A stretch of DNA of 64,000 bases from Mucilaginibacter psychrotolerans (GTDB lineage Bacteria > Bacteroidota > Bacteroidia > Sphingobacteriales > Sphingobacteriaceae), in NCBI RefSeq assembly GCF_004519315.1, contig NZ_SOZE01000014.1, positions 85,950 through 149,949 of the forward strand, read 5' to 3'. The number at the start of each line of letters is the position of its first letter. Positions within the stretch are counted from its first letter, which is position 1. Below the pieces are notes generated by a model. That model had not been told where the DNA came from. It was given only the letters and a program-made list of their open reading frames with translations, and did no database searches. Both the position numbers and the translations under genes were made by a program. Shown in pieces: positions 34,788-45,200 of this stretch.

Positions 34788-36944
34788 ATGAAGAGCAGCC
34801 ATAAAGGTTTTGCAGATGCGGCGCTGTTTGCGCTGAATGTTTTTATTTTGGTTTTACTGATGGCGGGAGATAGCCTGGTGGTACCACAATGGTTGCAACC
34901 TGCAGGCAGGATGCACCCGCTCGTCCTCCATTTTCCTATCGTCATTTTGATGCTGGCCATGCTGCTGGAGTATTTTCGCTTTCGGCCGGAGTTCGTTGGT
35001 GAAAAACTTTACCAGTCTTTTACCGATTATTTGCTGGTACTGGGTGCTCTTTTCGCCTCTGTCACTGTAATTATGGGCTTGCTGCTATCACACGAGGCGG
35101 GTTATGAGGGTAGCAATTTGCAATGGCATAAATGGTTTGGGGTGGGTGTGGCATTTGTGGGCTATGGTGTTTACCTCATCCGCAACCGCGAACGGTACAC
35201 GGCCACAATTGCCAAAACAGGTGCAATCGTCACCGTTGTTTGTTTGATAATGGCCGGGCATTTCGGTGGTAATATTACCCACGGCGATGATTTTGTTTTT
35301 GCGCCGGTAATGGATAACAGCAAAAAGCTGGTGCCGATTAACGAGGCGCTGGTTTATCGCGATGTGATAGCCCCCATTTTCGAGGCTAAATGCCAGAATT
35401 GCCATAATGCCGATAAAATGAAAGGCGGGCTAAGCCTGAGCGACCAGGCATCCATACTGAAGGGCGGCAAGAAAGGTAAATTGTTTGTAGCAGGCAACCC
35501 ACAGATGAGCCTTTTGCTGGAGCGCATCCACCTGCCCGAACCGGAAAAGAAACATATGCCACCTATCGGCAAACCACAGTTAACCGAAGAAGAGCAATTG
35601 CTGCTTTACTTTTGGGTAAAGAACAATGCCGATTTCAAAATGAAAGTAATCGATTTGCCCGCCACCGATTCTCTGCGGATAATTGCTTCCTCGTTTTTAA
35701 AACCAGCAGAGAGTAGCGAAGAGACCTATGATTTTTCTGCAGCCAGCGAAGATGATATCAAAAAACTCAACAATAACTACCGTGTAGTTTACCCCTTAGC
35801 TGCGGAGTCGCCGGCTTTGGCGGTGAATATTTACAATAAAAGCACTTTTAATATAAAGGCATTAGAGGAGTTAAGCCCCATCAGTAAACAAGTGGTGTCG
35901 CTCGACCTAAATAAAATGCCTGTAAAAGATGCCGACCTGAAAGCCATTGCCAAACTGCCAAACTTGCGCCGCCTTGTGCTCAATTTTAGCGATGTAACAG
36001 GTAAGGGTTTACAAGAGTTAAGCGGGCTAAAATATCTCCGTAGTCTTTCTTTATCAGGGGTGAAGCTAACTGTAGCCGATATCAAACAATTGGCCGCGAT
36101 AAAGAGCCTTGCCGAACTGGCGGTATGGGATACCGGTCTAAAGCCTGCCGATTTTAAATCAATGCAGGCAAGCAACAAACAATTGAAAGTATTAACGGGA
36201 TTTAAGGATGATGGTAAGCCGGTTAAGCTAACCAACCCGCAGTTGAAAAATACAGCTTTGATATTTAGCGAAAGCTACGCGCTGCTATTAACCAACCCTA
36301 TCAAAGGGGTTGATATACGTTACACCACAGACGGTACCGCACCGGATAGCAATCGCTCGGCGCTGTATAAACCAGGTACTGTTCTTACACAAAGTACAGT
36401 CATAAAAGCCCGCGCCTTTAAGCCGGGATGGATTGGCAGCGATACGGTTCAGTTTAATGTTTACAAATGCCGGTACACGCCCGATAGTATGATGTTCATC
36501 ACCCACCCCGATGATAAGTATAAGGGAGACGGTGCTAAAACTATAATTGATAAAGACCTTGGCGGTACAAGTTTCGGCAATGGTAAGTGGTTAGGGTCGC
36601 AAAAGGACCTGGAGATGATGATGTGGTTTAATAAACCTATCGAAATGCATTCCTTAGAACTCAACACCATGCGCAATATTGGCTCGCAAATATTTTTAGC
36701 AGCCGGGGTAGAAGTATGGGGTGGACCTGATAAGGATCATCTGAAATTATTGAGCATCCTTAAAACAGCGGCACCGCTTAAAAATGACCCTTTTGGATTA
36801 GTGCCTCTAACCTGTCAGCTTAAAACGGCGCAAACAGTATCTTGTATCAAGCTTGTTGCTAAACCGCTAAAAACCGTACCCGATTGGCACCCGGCAAAAG
36901 GCAAACCGGGTTGGGTGTTTATTGATGAGGTGTTTATCAATTGA
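34788..36944 (+). CDS. Membrane-anchored c-type cytochrome (PSCyt1) protein with DUF2231-like N-terminus
   Basis: In this 718-residue protein four hydrophobic segments in the first 165 residues, with MHPLVLHFPIVILMLAMLLE, resemble DUF2231. The heme-c motif CQNCH (residue about 203) sits in a PSCyt1-like domain with GGLSLSDQASILKGGKKG. Leucine-rich repeats follow at about 370-470. Then comes a chitobiase/FN3-like domain (IRYTTDGTAPDSNRSALY) and a C-terminal F5/8-like beta-sandwich ending IDEVFIN. It is probably an inner-membrane electron-transfer partner for the PSCyt1/DUF1549 protein, with a carbohydrate-binding tail (inference). Confidence 0.85.
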   Translation: MKSSHKGFADAALFALNVFILVLLMAGDSLVVPQWLQPAGRMHPLVLHFPIVILMLAMLLEYFRFRPEFVGEKLYQSFTDYLLVLGALFASVTVIMGLLLSHEAGYEGSNLQWHKWFGVGVAFVGYGVYLIRNRERYTATIAKTGAIVTVVCLIMAGHFGGNITHGDDFVFAPVMDNSKKLVPINEALVYRDVIAPIFEAKCQNCHNADKMKGGLSLSDQASILKGGKKGKLFVAGNPQMSLLLERIHLPEPEKKHMPPIGKPQLTEEEQLLLYFWVKNNADFKMKVIDLPATDSLRIIASSFLKPAESSEETYDFSAASEDDIKKLNNNYRVVYPLAAESPALAVNIYNKSTFNIKALEELSPISKQVVSLDLNKMPVKDADLKAIAKLPNLRRLVLNFSDVTGKGLQELSGLKYLRSLSLSGVKLTVADIKQLAAIKSLAELAVWDTGLKPADFKSMQASNKQLKVLTGFKDDGKPVKLTNPQLKNTALIFSESYALLLTNPIKGVDIRYTTDGTAPDSNRSALYKPGTVLTQSTVIKARAFKPGWIGSDTVQFNVYKCRYTPDSMMFITHPDDKYKGDGAKTIIDKDLGGTSFGNGKWLGSQKDLEMMMWFNKPIEMHSLELNTMRNIGSQIFLAAGVEVWGGPDKDHLKLLSILKTAAPLKNDPFGLVPLTCQLKTAQTVSCIKLVAKPLKTVPDWHPAKGKPGWVFIDEVFIN

Positions 36945-36998
36945 TAATGAAGTGGTAATATTGGTTGAAACTTAATCGTTTTCAGATGGATATCCGAT

Positions 36999-37181
36999 AT
37001 GAAAAAGATTGCTAAAATTGGATTTGTTATTGTTTTTGCAATAGCTTTTATATTTGAACCATCTACATTAGAAATTATTGATGGCGACGATACTCGGCTG
37101 TCGGCCATAGCCAAACGTTTTTTTATATTAATAGGAATTGTACTGATTATAGCGCTATTAGCTTGGTGTTTAGGTGCCTGA
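36999..37181 (+). CDS. Small predicted membrane protein
   Basis: The ORF encodes 60 residues from an ATG, with two hydrophobic stretches (IAKIGFVIVFAIAFIF near 4-19 and FFILIGIVLIIALLAWCLGA at the end) and a polar loop with DGDD. No family is recognised. It lies 54 bases after the cytochrome-domain gene. It could be a real small protein or a chance ORF in AT-rich DNA. Confidence 0.4.
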   Translation: MKKIAKIGFVIVFAIAFIFEPSTLEIIDGDDTRLSAIAKRFFILIGIVLIIALLAWCLGA

Positions 37182-37193
37182 TCTGGGCAATGT

Positions 37194-37419
37194 GGTCAAA
37201 AATGGTTGGTAATAAGTTCAGATAAAATTACTATAGTTTTTTCATTCGAGAAATAAAATCTGCTTATAGCATTCCATGCGACATATTTGTTGTTGGCTGT
37301 GCTCTTTTATGGCTAAGAAAACTCGCCTTTAAAAAATCAATTGGAACCAACTTCAATTAGGAAAAGACATTTAATTGATAATCAATATTATACGAGGGTT
37401 TCACCAACCATTTTTGACC
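37194..37419. repeat. Element bounded by 17-base perfect inverted repeats
   Basis: GGTCAAAAATGGTTGGT at 37194-37210 and its exact complement at 37403-37419 enclose 192 bases of AT-rich DNA without an ORF. CCTGATCTG words lie just outside both ends. The layout is MITE-like or a relic of a small mobile element. It fills most of the 303-base gap 37182-37484. Confidence 0.6.
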
Positions 37420-37484
37420 AGTATGTCCTGATCTGAGAAATAACATTAATAAGCCATCAGCATAGGCGAATAGTTTAAAGGATA

Positions 37485-38819
37485 TTACCTCACAAAACTC
37501 ATCCGCTGGCCATAAATGCCATCTACCACTTTATCGCCCTGGTAAACCAAATTGCCGGATACGATGGTATGGCTAATGCTAGATGCAAACTGCTGCCCTT
37601 CAAAAGGCGACCAGCCGCATTTGTACAGGATATTGCTCTTTTCAACGCTCCAGGATCTGTTCAAATCAATTAATACCAGATCTGCCCAATAACCTTCGCG
37701 GATAAAGCCGCGCTTTTCAATCTGGAAGCATTTGGCAACGTTGTGTGCCATTTTCTCTGCAATTTGTTCCAGCGTTATTTTGCCTTGCTTGTGCAACTCC
37801 AGCATAGCAACTAAAGCGTGCTGCACCAATGGACCACCGCTGGGGGCCTGCAGGTAGGCCTGGGCCTTTTCTTCTACGGTGTGAGGGGCGTGGTCGGTAG
37901 CGATAACGTCTATGCGGCCATCCAGCACTGCGGCTAAAATGCCATCGCGGTCGGTAGCGGTTTTAACGGCGGGGTTCCATTTGATCAGGTTGCCTTTGGT
38001 TTCGTAATCGGCATCGCTAAACCACAAATGGTGAATGCAGGCTTCAGCGGTTATACGTTTATCTTCCAGTGGTATATCATTGCTGAATAAATGCGTTTCT
38101 TTCTCGGTAGAGATATGCAGAATATGCAGGCGTGTGTTATGTTTTTTGGCTAGCTCTACCGCCAAGCTCGATGACAGATAGCAAGCTTCCGCATTTCTTA
38201 TTTTAGGATGGAGTTGTATCGGGATATTTTCGCCAAGCAATTGTTTGAAATGCTCGAGGTTACTTTTAATGGTTGCCTCATCCTCGCAATGCGTTGCGAT
38301 AAGCATAGGGGAGTTGGCGAACAAATTCTCCAGCGTGGTGGGGTTATCTACCAGCATATTGCCCGTCGAGGAGCCCATAAAAACTTTTATGCCGCACACG
38401 TTTTTGGTATCGGTGCGCAGCACTTCATCCAGATTATCGTTGCTGGCGCCCATGTAAAACGAATAATTAGCAGGAGAATTTTTCGCCGCTATGGCGTATT
38501 TATCTTCCAGCAGTTCTCGGGTGAGGGTGTTGGGCACGGTGTTGGGCATTTCCATAAAAGAGGTGATGCCGCCTGCAACCGCTGCGCGCGACTCGGTGTA
38601 AATATTGCCCTTATGTGTTAGCCCCGGCTCGCGGAAGTGCACCTGGTCGTCTATACAGCCTGGGAAAAGGTACAGGCCTTCAGCATTGATTTCCCTATCG
38701 GCTTGCGCGTTGATGGAACTGTCGATGCGTTCGATGTGGCCGTCTTTGACAAGTAAATCTGCAACAAATTGTTTGCCTTCGTTTACGAGGGTGGCGGCTT
38801 TTATGAGGATGGTTGGCAT
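37485..38819 (-). CDS. pyrC: Dihydroorotase (multifunctional-complex type)
   Basis: The 444-residue amidohydrolase starts PTILIKAATLVNEGKQFVADLLVKDG. FMEMPNT, KVFMGSSTGNMLV and IATDHAPHTVEEKAQ (with the catalytic Asp) match dihydroorotases, which close carbamoyl-aspartate to dihydroorotate in pyrimidine synthesis. The first metal motif reads IDDQVHFREPG, with Gln59 where D-x-H-x-H has His. This may be a lineage feature rather than damage, as the rest of the active site looks intact. It starts at ATG 38819. Confidence 0.92.
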   Translation of the reverse strand: MPTILIKAATLVNEGKQFVADLLVKDGHIERIDSSINAQADREINAEGLYLFPGCIDDQVHFREPGLTHKGNIYTESRAAVAGGITSFMEMPNTVPNTLTRELLEDKYAIAAKNSPANYSFYMGASNDNLDEVLRTDTKNVCGIKVFMGSSTGNMLVDNPTTLENLFANSPMLIATHCEDEATIKSNLEHFKQLLGENIPIQLHPKIRNAEACYLSSSLAVELAKKHNTRLHILHISTEKETHLFSNDIPLEDKRITAEACIHHLWFSDADYETKGNLIKWNPAVKTATDRDGILAAVLDGRIDVIATDHAPHTVEEKAQAYLQAPSGGPLVQHALVAMLELHKQGKITLEQIAEKMAHNVAKCFQIEKRGFIREGYWADLVLIDLNRSWSVEKSNILYKCGWSPFEGQQFASSISHTIVSGNLVYQGDKVVDGIYGQRMSFVR

Positions 38820-38838
38820 AGGGCAAAGATAGTTTTTA

Positions 38839-38919
38839 GAGTCAAGAATTAAGATACAAGAATCAAGACAGAAGTATTAGTTTTATTTGTCTTGTCTCTT
38901 GATTCTAATCTCTTGACTC
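38839..38919. repeat. Imperfect palindrome made of TCAAGA/TCTTGA words
   Basis: GAGTCAAGA (38839-38847) pairs with TCTTGACTC (38911-38919), and CAAGACA (38864-38870) with TGTCTTG (38888-38894), forming a long interrupted hairpin. It fills the gap between the barrel protein's stop and pyrC's start, so it may terminate the barrel gene; it also resembles dispersed repeats. Confidence 0.6.
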
Positions 38920-39557
38920 TACTTCCCTCCCCAATAATAATTCAAACCAAAGCTGAAGTTGTTGTTCAAAGCAAGGTTAATTTTGCTGCCGTTAGTTTGG
39001 TAATTGTAGTTATAATTGAAATTGCCGAAACCCATATTAATACCCAGCTTTTCGGTAGGGAAGAAAACCACATTCGGGCCGCCGCCTACGTTTAAAGAGC
39101 CAACTAAAAAGTTGTTCAGCACATGGTTGCTACTTATACCGATTTGTGGGTAAATGCCGAATTTATCACTCAGCATCCAATAATAACGCGCGTTAATGGC
39201 CAGCCCAATAATATCGGTATGGTATTTACGGGTATGGCTGTAATTGTCCACGGCGTTGGTGGCGGAGTAATAGTTATTGGTCTCGGTGCCAGAAGTACGC
39301 GCATAGCCCGGCTGTATGCCAATAACCCAATGTTTATTCAAAAAGAAGCCAAACTCGGGGCTAACGTTTAAGTTTAAAATGCCCGTATTGAAATATTGGG
39401 TATTGCCCTGCGGGTAGCTGACATAGGTGGAATAACCAGCCTCGTCATAATTTAGGTTAAAGCTACCGCCGATGTATTTGGCACCCTTGCCCATCTGGGC
39501 CAGGGATGTGCCTGCGAAAAATAGTATCGTAAAAGCGGTAAATAGGTATTTTTTCAT
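38919..39557 (-). CDS. Outer-membrane beta-barrel protein
   Basis: ATG 39557 gives 212 residues with a signal peptide (MKKYLFTAFTILFFAGTSLAQ). The mature part alternates polar and aromatic residues in short strands (IGGSFNLNYDEAGYSTYVSY, GINMGFGNFNYNYNYQ) and ends FSFGLNYYWGGK, like small PorT/OmpW-type barrels. No specific function can be named. The ORF extends to 39578, but the internal Met fits the signal better. Confidence 0.85.
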   Translation of the reverse strand: MKKYLFTAFTILFFAGTSLAQMGKGAKYIGGSFNLNYDEAGYSTYVSYPQGNTQYFNTGILNLNVSPEFGFFLNKHWVIGIQPGYARTSGTETNNYYSATNAVDNYSHTRKYHTDIIGLAINARYYWMLSDKFGIYPQIGISSNHVLNNFLVGSLNVGGGPNVVFFPTEKLGINMGFGNFNYNYNYQTNGSKINLALNNNFSFGLNYYWGGK

Positions 39558-39710
39558 GTGTGCTGATATAGTAGCCAAGATAAATGTTTAGATGTAATGA
39601 CGGCTAAATAACCTTGTACGTTACAGCATGATTATTGATTGCCATTAACTTAATTTTTTGTCTCACATCTCTAATCTCACATCTCAAATCTAGCAACCGC
39701 GCAAAAAACC

Positions 39711-39718
39711 TATCTTTG
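39711..39718 (+). promoter_or_regulatory. TAnnTTTG promoter element of the DEAD-box helicase gene
   Basis: TATCTTTG matches the Bacteroidota -7 consensus exactly and lies 5 bases before the ATG at 39724, so the transcript would start at or next to the start codon. A -33 element is not obvious. Confidence 0.5.
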
Positions 39719-39723
39719 CGGCT

Positions 39724-41085
39724 ATGGGCATACCCTTTGAAGATTTTAATTTTAACCGGCAGATATTGAACGCTATTGCCGATGCCGGTTATACCGAGGC
39801 TACGCCGATACAGGAAAAAGCCATCCCGCCGATACTGAACGGGCAGGATGTAATGGGCATTGCCCAAACGGGTACGGGCAAAACCGCAGCCTATGTGCTG
39901 CCGATACTCATGAAGCTGAAATACGCACAGGGTGATAGCCCGCGTGCACTCATCGTATCGCCAACGCGAGAGTTGGCTATGCAGATAGAAGAGAATATCA
40001 AAGCCTTCGCCGCCAATACCGACCTAAGGGTTGTGGTACTTTACGGCGGCCTTGGCCCAAAAACGCAGATAGAGCAGATAAATAAGGGGGTCGATATTAT
40101 CGTAGCCACGCCCGGACGCCTGCTGGATATTTATCTTGCGGGGCATATCATAACCAAAACCCTTCAGGTGCTGGTGTTGGATGAGGCCGATAAGATGATG
40201 GATATGGGCTTTATGCCGCAGATAAACCGCATACTGGAAATAGTGCCGGTTAAGCGGCAGAACCTGCTATTCTCGGCCACCATGTCTGATAAGATACAGG
40301 AGTTATCGTATAACTTTCTGGAGTTCCCAACGATTATAGAGGTAACACCGCAAGCTACGACTGCAGAAACGGTTAGCCAGCAGCTATACCATGTCCCTAA
40401 TAACAAAACCAAGATAAACCTGCTAAAGGCCCTGATGGATAAAGAGGGCGACATAAAGAAACTGATGGTATTCTGCAAAACCCGTGTGGCGGCAGAGGAT
40501 GTGTATAAATTCCTGTTGCGCAAATACGGCGAAACCGGCGTTAAGGTGCTACACGCCAATAAAGGGCAAAATACCCGTATCAACTCCATCAACTCCTTTA
40601 AAAACGATTTGGTGAAAATACTGGTAGCTACCGATGTAGCTTCGCGGGGTATTGATGTGAGCGATGTTAGCCACGTAATTAACTACGATGTGCCGGTGGT
40701 GATAGAAGATTACGTACACCGTATAGGCCGTACCGGCAGGGCGTATAACTCTGGTGTGGCCATTACCTTTGCGGTACCTTCAGAAGAGTATTACGTAAAC
40801 AAGATACAAAAGCTAATCAGGCAAACTATCCCGGTGTTCGATATCCCGGAAGGGGTGTTTATTGAGGAAACGCCTTACGAAGAACGCCAGGAGCAAGCCA
40901 AAGAGATAGACCTGCAAAAGCGTAAAGAAGACCCGGATTTCAAAGGGGCCTTCCACGAAAAGAAATCGCTGGCGCAGATAAAGAAATTCGAAGCTGCCAA
41001 AGCCAAAAAGAACCCTAATCATCCAAGCAATAAGAAACCCGAAAAAAAATATGGAAGCCAAAAGCGATCTGGCAAAAAACGCTGA
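39724..41085 (+). CDS. DEAD-box RNA helicase (RhlE-type)
   Basis: The 453-residue protein has all the main helicase motifs: Q-motif FNRQILNAIADAGYTEATPIQ, AQTGTGKTAAY (Walker A), PTRELAMQI, VATPGRLLD, VLDEADKMMDMG (DEAD box), FSATM, ATDVASRGIDV and HRIGRTGR. The C-terminal 70 residues are Lys/Glu-rich and likely bind RNA. It is probably involved in ribosome assembly or mRNA turnover. Its end overlaps the next gene by 35 bases. Confidence 0.95.
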   Translation: MGIPFEDFNFNRQILNAIADAGYTEATPIQEKAIPPILNGQDVMGIAQTGTGKTAAYVLPILMKLKYAQGDSPRALIVSPTRELAMQIEENIKAFAANTDLRVVVLYGGLGPKTQIEQINKGVDIIVATPGRLLDIYLAGHIITKTLQVLVLDEADKMMDMGFMPQINRILEIVPVKRQNLLFSATMSDKIQELSYNFLEFPTIIEVTPQATTAETVSQQLYHVPNNKTKINLLKALMDKEGDIKKLMVFCKTRVAAEDVYKFLLRKYGETGVKVLHANKGQNTRINSINSFKNDLVKILVATDVASRGIDVSDVSHVINYDVPVVIEDYVHRIGRTGRAYNSGVAITFAVPSEEYYVNKIQKLIRQTIPVFDIPEGVFIEETPYEERQEQAKEIDLQKRKEDPDFKGAFHEKKSLAQIKKFEAAKAKKNPNHPSNKKPEKKYGSQKRSGKKR

Positions 41086-41359
41086 TCAGCCACGTAAATT
41101 CAGAATAAGCCCCCTAAACTTCGCTACCGCCGGCTTTTTTATACTGGCGGGCTACATCAGCATCAACGGTGCCAAAATTACTGGTAGCCCTTACGAGCAT
41201 TGGAGCGGTACAATCACCTGGATATTCGTGTTGTTTGGGGTGGTTGTGTCATTGCTGGATATAATTTTCCGTAATTTCTTTGCCGAAACCAAAAAACTGT
41301 GGATTGTAGAGCTAAGCTTTATAACTTTGGTGGCTATTATATTTTTAATTGTTAAATAG
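41051..41359 (+). CDS. Small membrane protein of unknown function
   Basis: The ORF encodes 102 residues from ATG 41051, inside the end of the helicase gene. Three hydrophobic segments (FATAGFFILAGYISI, TITWIFVLFGVVVSLLDII, ELSFITLVAIIFLIV) follow a charged N-terminus. No family is recognised. Tight packing between the helicase and gldC supports a real gene and a shared transcript. Confidence 0.75.
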   Translation: MEAKSDLAKNADQPRKFRISPLNFATAGFFILAGYISINGAKITGSPYEHWSGTITWIFVLFGVVVSLLDIIFRNFFAETKKLWIVELSFITLVAIIFLIVK

Positions 41360-41365
41360 AACTTG

Positions 41366-41695
41366 ATGAAGACTGCTGAAATAAAGCTTACTGTACAACT
41401 CGACGATAATAACATTCCTGAAAGGATTGTGTGGGAATCTACCGATTCTCAAAATAAAGAAGCTTTGCCTGTACAAGCGTTCATGCTCTCGTTATGGGAT
41501 CAGAGCTACAAAAATACCCTGAAAATCGATCTGTGGACCAAAGATATGCCGGTAGACGAGATGAAACGCTTCTTCTACGAAACCCTGCAAACCATGGGCG
41601 ATACCTTTTTGCGCGCCACCGGCGAAAAGAACATCGTTGAGGACCTGCGCGATTATTGCGCTCACTTTGCCGATAAAATGGATATCCGAAAATAA
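41366..41695 (+). CDS. gldC: Gliding motility protein GldC
   Basis: The 109-residue soluble protein (KTAEIKLTVQLDDNNIPERI, MKRFFYETLQTMGDTFLRAT, DYCAHFADKMDIRK) matches GldC in length and pattern. GldC is linked to gliding and type IX secretion in Bacteroidota and is conserved even in non-gliding members; its biochemical role is unclear. A TTG at 41363 precedes the ATG at 41366, and the ATG is preferred. It lies 6 bases after the preceding stop. Confidence 0.9.
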   Translation: MKTAEIKLTVQLDDNNIPERIVWESTDSQNKEALPVQAFMLSLWDQSYKNTLKIDLWTKDMPVDEMKRFFYETLQTMGDTFLRATGEKNIVEDLRDYCAHFADKMDIRK

Positions 41696-41704
41696 TACAA
41701 CCTT

Positions 41705-42127
41705 ATGCGCCTGCCTTCACTCTTATCGCTGCTTGGCTTTATCGTGCTTATTATAGGCACTTATTGCCCAATGCTTCGCCCGTTGCATTTATTCAATTGG
41801 AATGTTTACCAAATGAACCAGCCCTACGGCTTGTTGCTGATGCTGGTTGGTATCATTGGGGTGGTTTGCAGTGTGCTCAATCAGTCAAAGGTGGTGCGCT
41901 TCACGGCCTATATTTCTTTTTTTCTGGTGGTGTTACTGCTGATAGCAGCTGTTTTAAAAGTGAACGGAGCCTTTAGCTTTATCCCTTTTAAAGGCCTGGA
42001 ATCATTTCTTATCAGGCAGATAAAATTCAAATGGGGGTGGTATGTATTGTTTGCCGGGCCGGCACTAGCCGTTTTAGGGGCAACTTTCCCCAAAAACAAG
42101 TTGAAGGTGCCTCCACAACAAGTATAA
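41705..42127 (+). CDS. Small membrane protein of unknown function
   Basis: The ORF encodes 140 residues with four hydrophobic segments (LLSLLGFIVLIIGTY, YGLLLMLVGIIGVVCSVL, FTAYISFFLVVLLLIAAVL, YVLFAGPALAVLGATF) separated by short loops. No conserved polar residues suggest catalysis. It starts at ATG 41705, 9 bases after gldC, and is probably the last gene of the helicase-gldC unit. Confidence 0.75.
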   Translation: MRLPSLLSLLGFIVLIIGTYCPMLRPLHLFNWNVYQMNQPYGLLLMLVGIIGVVCSVLNQSKVVRFTAYISFFLVVLLLIAAVLKVNGAFSFIPFKGLESFLIRQIKFKWGWYVLFAGPALAVLGATFPKNKLKVPPQQV

Positions 42128-42228
42128 TATTCCTTATAGGTGTAACCCAGTGGTTTCGTTGTAATTTATTTAGTTAACAAGTGTTTTTTTAAACATCTTT
42201 GCATCTAAATTAAACAACATTCTACCAA

Positions 42229-45200
42229 ATGTTAAAGCTTTCCTTTCGTAACCAGGTATTAGCTGGTTTTGCTGTTTCTATTGTACTGGTACTTTTTGTG
42301 GGGATACTGTCCTTTAAAAGTATTAAGCAATTAGAAGATGATACCGTATGGGTAAATCATACCCAAAAGGTGATCAAAACCGCCAATAATTTAACGCAGC
42401 TATTAATTGATGGAGAAACCGGCATGCGCGGTTATGGTGCTACGGCCAATAAAGTATTTCTCGATCCTTACAATGTTGCCGTTCCGCGAATCAACGAAAG
42501 CATAACGCAATTAAGCCAGCTAGTGGAAGATAGTCCCGAGCAGACCGCCAGGGTAGATTCGCTAAAGTCATTAGTTGCCCGCCAGTTGGCCGTGTTGAAG
42601 TTAAACATCGAAACCCGCGAAGCTAAAGGGCTTGATTTTATGGTAGCCAACCGTATGTTTTTGGCCGGAAAAGGTAACATGGATAGTATCCGTGGTATTA
42701 ATAATCGTGTTATTGCAAAGGAAACGAGCCTGCTTGCGCAGCGTAAGGCTGCGTCAGACGAGGCATCGCAACGGGCAATTATTGTCATCGTTATCGGCTC
42801 GATGATTTTCCTGATCATCATTATTATTATGTTTTTCTACATCCAGGGAACGTTTACCAGACAGAAACGAATCGAGGATGAAATTAAAATTGCCAATATA
42901 GAACTGGAAAAGGTATTGGCCGAAAATGAGGCCAAAAACTGGCTGCTTACCGGTACCGGTGCTCTCAACGAGAAAATTCAGGGCCAGCAAAGTGAGCGCG
43001 AACTATCAGAAAATATACTGGCCGAGGTTTGCCATTACGCCAAAGCGCTTACCGGTACCATGTACTTGTTTAATGAACCGGAGGACCGGTTGGATCTGTA
43101 CGCATCCTTTGCCTATCACGATCCGGCATCACTTAAGAAAGCCATCCGCTTATCCGAAGGCTGGATAGGGCAGGCCGCCAAAGAAGAGCGGGCAGCTGTT
43201 ATAAAAGGAAGGCTGAACGACAAGATTGAACTAGGTTCATCCATCATCAGTGAAGAAATCATCGAAACCTTTATCGTGCCGTTTTTCTTTGACAAGAAGC
43301 TGAAAGGCGTAATGGAGATTGGGTTCCGTGGCGAATTGCTACAGCAAATAAAAGATTATATCCTGTTGGTATCAAACGATATCGGTATTGCAGTAAACAC
43401 TGCCCAGGCCCGCACCATTATGCACGACCTCTTTGAGGAAACGCAGCAGCAAGCCGAAGAGTTGGAGGCGCAGCAGGAAGAAATGCGCGTAACCAACGAG
43501 GAACTGATGAACAAAACAGAAATGTTGCAGGCATCGGAAGAGGAATTGCGCGTACAGCAGGAAGAGCTACGCACCATAAACGCCGAACTGGAAGAAAAAG
43601 CCAGCTTGTTGGAAGAAAAGAATCAAGCTATTGAGGAGGCTCGCCAGAATATTACCCAGAAAGCAAACGAGCTGGAGGTTACTGGTAAATATAAATCGGA
43701 ATTTTTAGCCAATATGAGCCACGAGCTGCGCACGCCACTGAACAGCATTCTGGTGCTTGCGCGGATATTGAAGGATAACAAGCCGCTCAACTTGTCCGAA
43801 GATCAGATTAAATACGCCAGCGTAATATTCAATGCCGGTAACGACCTGCTTACACTGATAAACGATATCCTGGATCTTTCGAAGATTGAATCGGGTAAAT
43901 TGGATATGCAGAATGAGGATGTGCGTATCTCCGAAATACTTAGCGATGTGCAATCGTTGTTTGCCGAAATGGCGATGAACAAAAACATCACCTTTAAAAC
44001 CACCTCGCTTAATGTACCTGCAACCCTCTATACCGATAAGCAAAGGGCTGAGCAGGTAATCAAAAACCTCCTTTCCAATGCGTTTAAGTTCACGCCGGAG
44101 GGTGGCTCCATCACGGTTACAGCAAAACCGGGCAGAATGCCAAAAACCATCAGCTTCAGCATAAAAGACACAGGTATAGGCATCCCCGCAGATAAGCAAA
44201 AGGTTATTTTCGAGGCGTTCCAGCAGGCAGATGGCTCTACCAGCCGCAGGTATGGCGGTACGGGTTTGGGCCTCTCCATCAGCCGCGAACTGGCCAGCTT
44301 GCTCGGTGGCCATATTACCCTTACCAGCGAACCAGGCGAGGGCAGCGATTTCGTGCTCACCTTACCGCTAGAAGCACAGCAAACCGTACAGGAAGAACTC
44401 AATGTGCCAACGGTAGAATCGTTTAAACCGGCAGAAAACTTCCTGAGCACCGTGCCTCGTAAAGCTGACCCAAACAGCGAGCCTACGGTGGTTATTGTGG
44501 AGGACGATAAGAACTTCGCTTCTATTTTGCAGGATTACGCCCGTGACCACGGCTATCGCGCCATTATGGTATATGAGGGTACGCATGCTTTCGAAACCAT
44601 TAAAGAGAAGCATCCGGATGCTGTGATATTGGATATTATGCTACCCGGCAAAGATGGCTGGCAGATATTGAAAGAGCTAAAGAACGACCCGGAAACGTTG
44701 GGCATACCGGTGCACTTAATGTCGGCAGGCGAAGCGGCTGCCAACCGTGTGCGCAAGGAGGGGGCTATCAGTTTCCTTAAAAAACCGGTAAATACCGAAA
44801 CACTTGATAAGCTGTTTACCGATATCATGGCCAACAGCGGGATGCGCTTTAAACAGATATTGCTGGTAGAAGATCATAAGGCCCAAAGCCAGGCCCTGCG
44901 CGATTTGATGCAAAGTCAGGGTATAACGGTAGACCAGGCCTACAACGGCAAATCGGCGTTCCGCATGCTGCATGAGAATGAATACCAGTGTGTAATTCTA
45001 GACCTTAACCTGCCGGATATATCAGGACTGGATTTACTGGATAAGATAAAAGAGGTTGACCGTTTCGCGTCCCTGCCTGTAATCATCAATACGGCAATGG
45101 AACTGGATAAATCATCGGTAAACAGGCTGATGCATTATGCCAACGCCATGGTGGTGAAAACCAGTAAATCGAGCGATAGGCTTATTGATGAAGTAAATTT

